Source: a bacterium (GTDB taxonomy: Bacteria; Zhuqueibacterota; Zhuqueibacteria; Residuimicrobiales; Oceaniaggregativiventaceae). From it: a stretch of DNA of 64,000 nucleotides. Position 1 is the stretch's first letter. The number at the start of each line of letters is the position of its first letter. Position numbers and translations under genes: made by a program. Shown piece by piece: positions 63,478 through 64,000 of this stretch. Below the pieces are notes generated by a model, which saw only the letters and a list, made by a program, of their open reading frames with translations, made no database searches and was not told the origin of the DNA. The stretch lies in NCBI GenBank assembly GCA_029565675.1, contig JAKQNP010000002.1:1-64000 (forward strand), in the 5' to 3' direction.

Positions 63478-64000
63478 ATGAAAAAGCTGATACTATTTGT
63501 TGCGATAATCCTGTCGATTTCATGTGGTTTGTCTTTGGCACAGGACAAGTGGGCTCAGACCGGCTTTCAGTTCCTGAGCGTCAAAACTAACGCCAGGGCA
63601 ACGGCAATGGCAGAGGCTTTTTCTACCATTGAATCGACCAGTGAGGCTTTATTTTACAATCCAGCAGGTCTGGCCCGCATGAATACGACGTATGATGTTT
63701 CCATCAGCCAAATGCAGTGGATTGCTGATATCGATTACTTTTCCATAACCGCAGCTTTTAGATCCTGGAAGAGCCAGAATGGTGTAATCGGTTTTTCTCT
63801 GCAGGCTGTTGACTATGGTGATTTTTATTTTACTCAGGTTGCAAACAATGAGCAAGGTTTTGAAGATATTGAAGGCTGGAAAGGCCCCAGTGCCCTGATG
63901 TTCGGCTTGGCTTATGCCCGGGAATTATCGGACAAGTTTGCTGTCGGTGGACAGGTGAAATGTGCGAATCAGAATCTGGGCAACAGCATTGTCCCGGTTT
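63478..64000 (+). CDS. PorV/PorQ-family outer-membrane protein, copy 2 (3' end outside window)
   Basis: The first 174 codons are in view. Signal peptide about 1-21 (MKKLILFVAIILSISCGLSL), then the family opening AQTGFQFLSVKTNARATAMA, SEALFYNPAGLARMNTTYDV and SQMQWIADIDYFS, clearly paralogous to the protein at 56721-57746 (FYNPAG here against FYNPAC there). The middle VDYGDFYFTQ and the match to FALGLAYARELSDKF-type barrel strands are conserved. It has its own promoter and likely starts another cluster beyond the window. Confidence 0.85.
   Translation, partial: MKKLILFVAIILSISCGLSLAQDKWAQTGFQFLSVKTNARATAMAEAFSTIESTSEALFYNPAGLARMNTTYDVSISQMQWIADIDYFSITAAFRSWKSQNGVIGFSLQAVDYGDFYFTQVANNEQGFEDIEGWKGPSALMFGLAYARELSDKFAVGGQVKCANQNLGNSIVPV

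Overview
The window looks like a chromosomal piece of a Gram-negative bacterium of the Fibrobacterota-Chlorobiota-Bacteroidota (FCB) assemblage, probably outside Bacteroidota proper (for example a KSB1- or Calditrichota-like lineage). The FCB placement rests on several proteins ending in a PNPFNP-type T9SS/FlgD-like sorting domain, two PorV/PorQ-like proteins, TonB-dependent receptors with carboxypeptidase-like N-domains, a one-protein hybrid two-component regulator, and a type III glutamine synthetase. The 'not Bacteroidota' part is inference: most genes have strong GGAGG-like ribosome binding sites, and candidate promoters are of the TTG(A/N)NN-17-TATATT sigma70 kind. TTG and GTG starts also occur.

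Layout. 1-950: end of an unknown gene, then a four-helix-bundle (23S rRNA intervening-sequence type) gene between inverted repeats, followed by a 3 x 111 bp tandem array. 953-15276: carbohydrate and surface block: DUF4838 (GH67-like) lipoprotein, giant hybrid regulator, a small membrane protein, a 1655-residue PKD/GEVED/LRR surface protein, and a divergent putative glycoside hydrolase. 15668-22011: OmpR-type regulator and kinase, an outer-membrane beta-barrel receptor, xylose isomerase. 22107-26640: a four-gene minus-strand operon (CDF metal exporter, mannose-6-phosphate isomerase, Ste24-like protease, ArfB) divergent from a Cys-rich HMA metal-binding protein. 26911-32634: two secreted proteins on the minus strand, one of 1557 residues. 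33016-48208: housekeeping and envelope genes: ABC1/UbiB kinase, CCA-type nucleotidyltransferase, YIP1 protein, a five-gene TolC/adaptor/ABC exporter set, STAS and pentapeptide proteins, polyprenyl synthase, and a minus operon of UbiA prenyltransferase, CPBP protease and transglutaminase-like protein. 48679-50862: type III glutamine synthetase. 51442-64000: a cluster of TonB receptor, secreted FlgD-domain protein, PorV-like protein, TIG lipoprotein, duplicated beta-propeller T9SS cargo, a GH63/MGH1-like hydrolase and a second PorV-like gene cut by the window end.

How it fits together (inference): an organism that degrades plant-type saccharides, using T9SS-exported surface proteins, TonB uptake and one-protein sensor-regulators, with xylose and mannose entry points to central metabolism. 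Structures not explained by ordinary gene content are: the inverted-repeat-flanked four-helix gene with its 111 bp array; an imperfect palindrome (core ATTCGGTGC/GCACCGAAT) found ahead of three unrelated genes; and a near-identical promoter ahead of the TonB receptor and the second PorV-like gene. No rRNA, tRNA, CRISPR or transposase gene was seen. All family assignments are by reading motifs; no database search was run.
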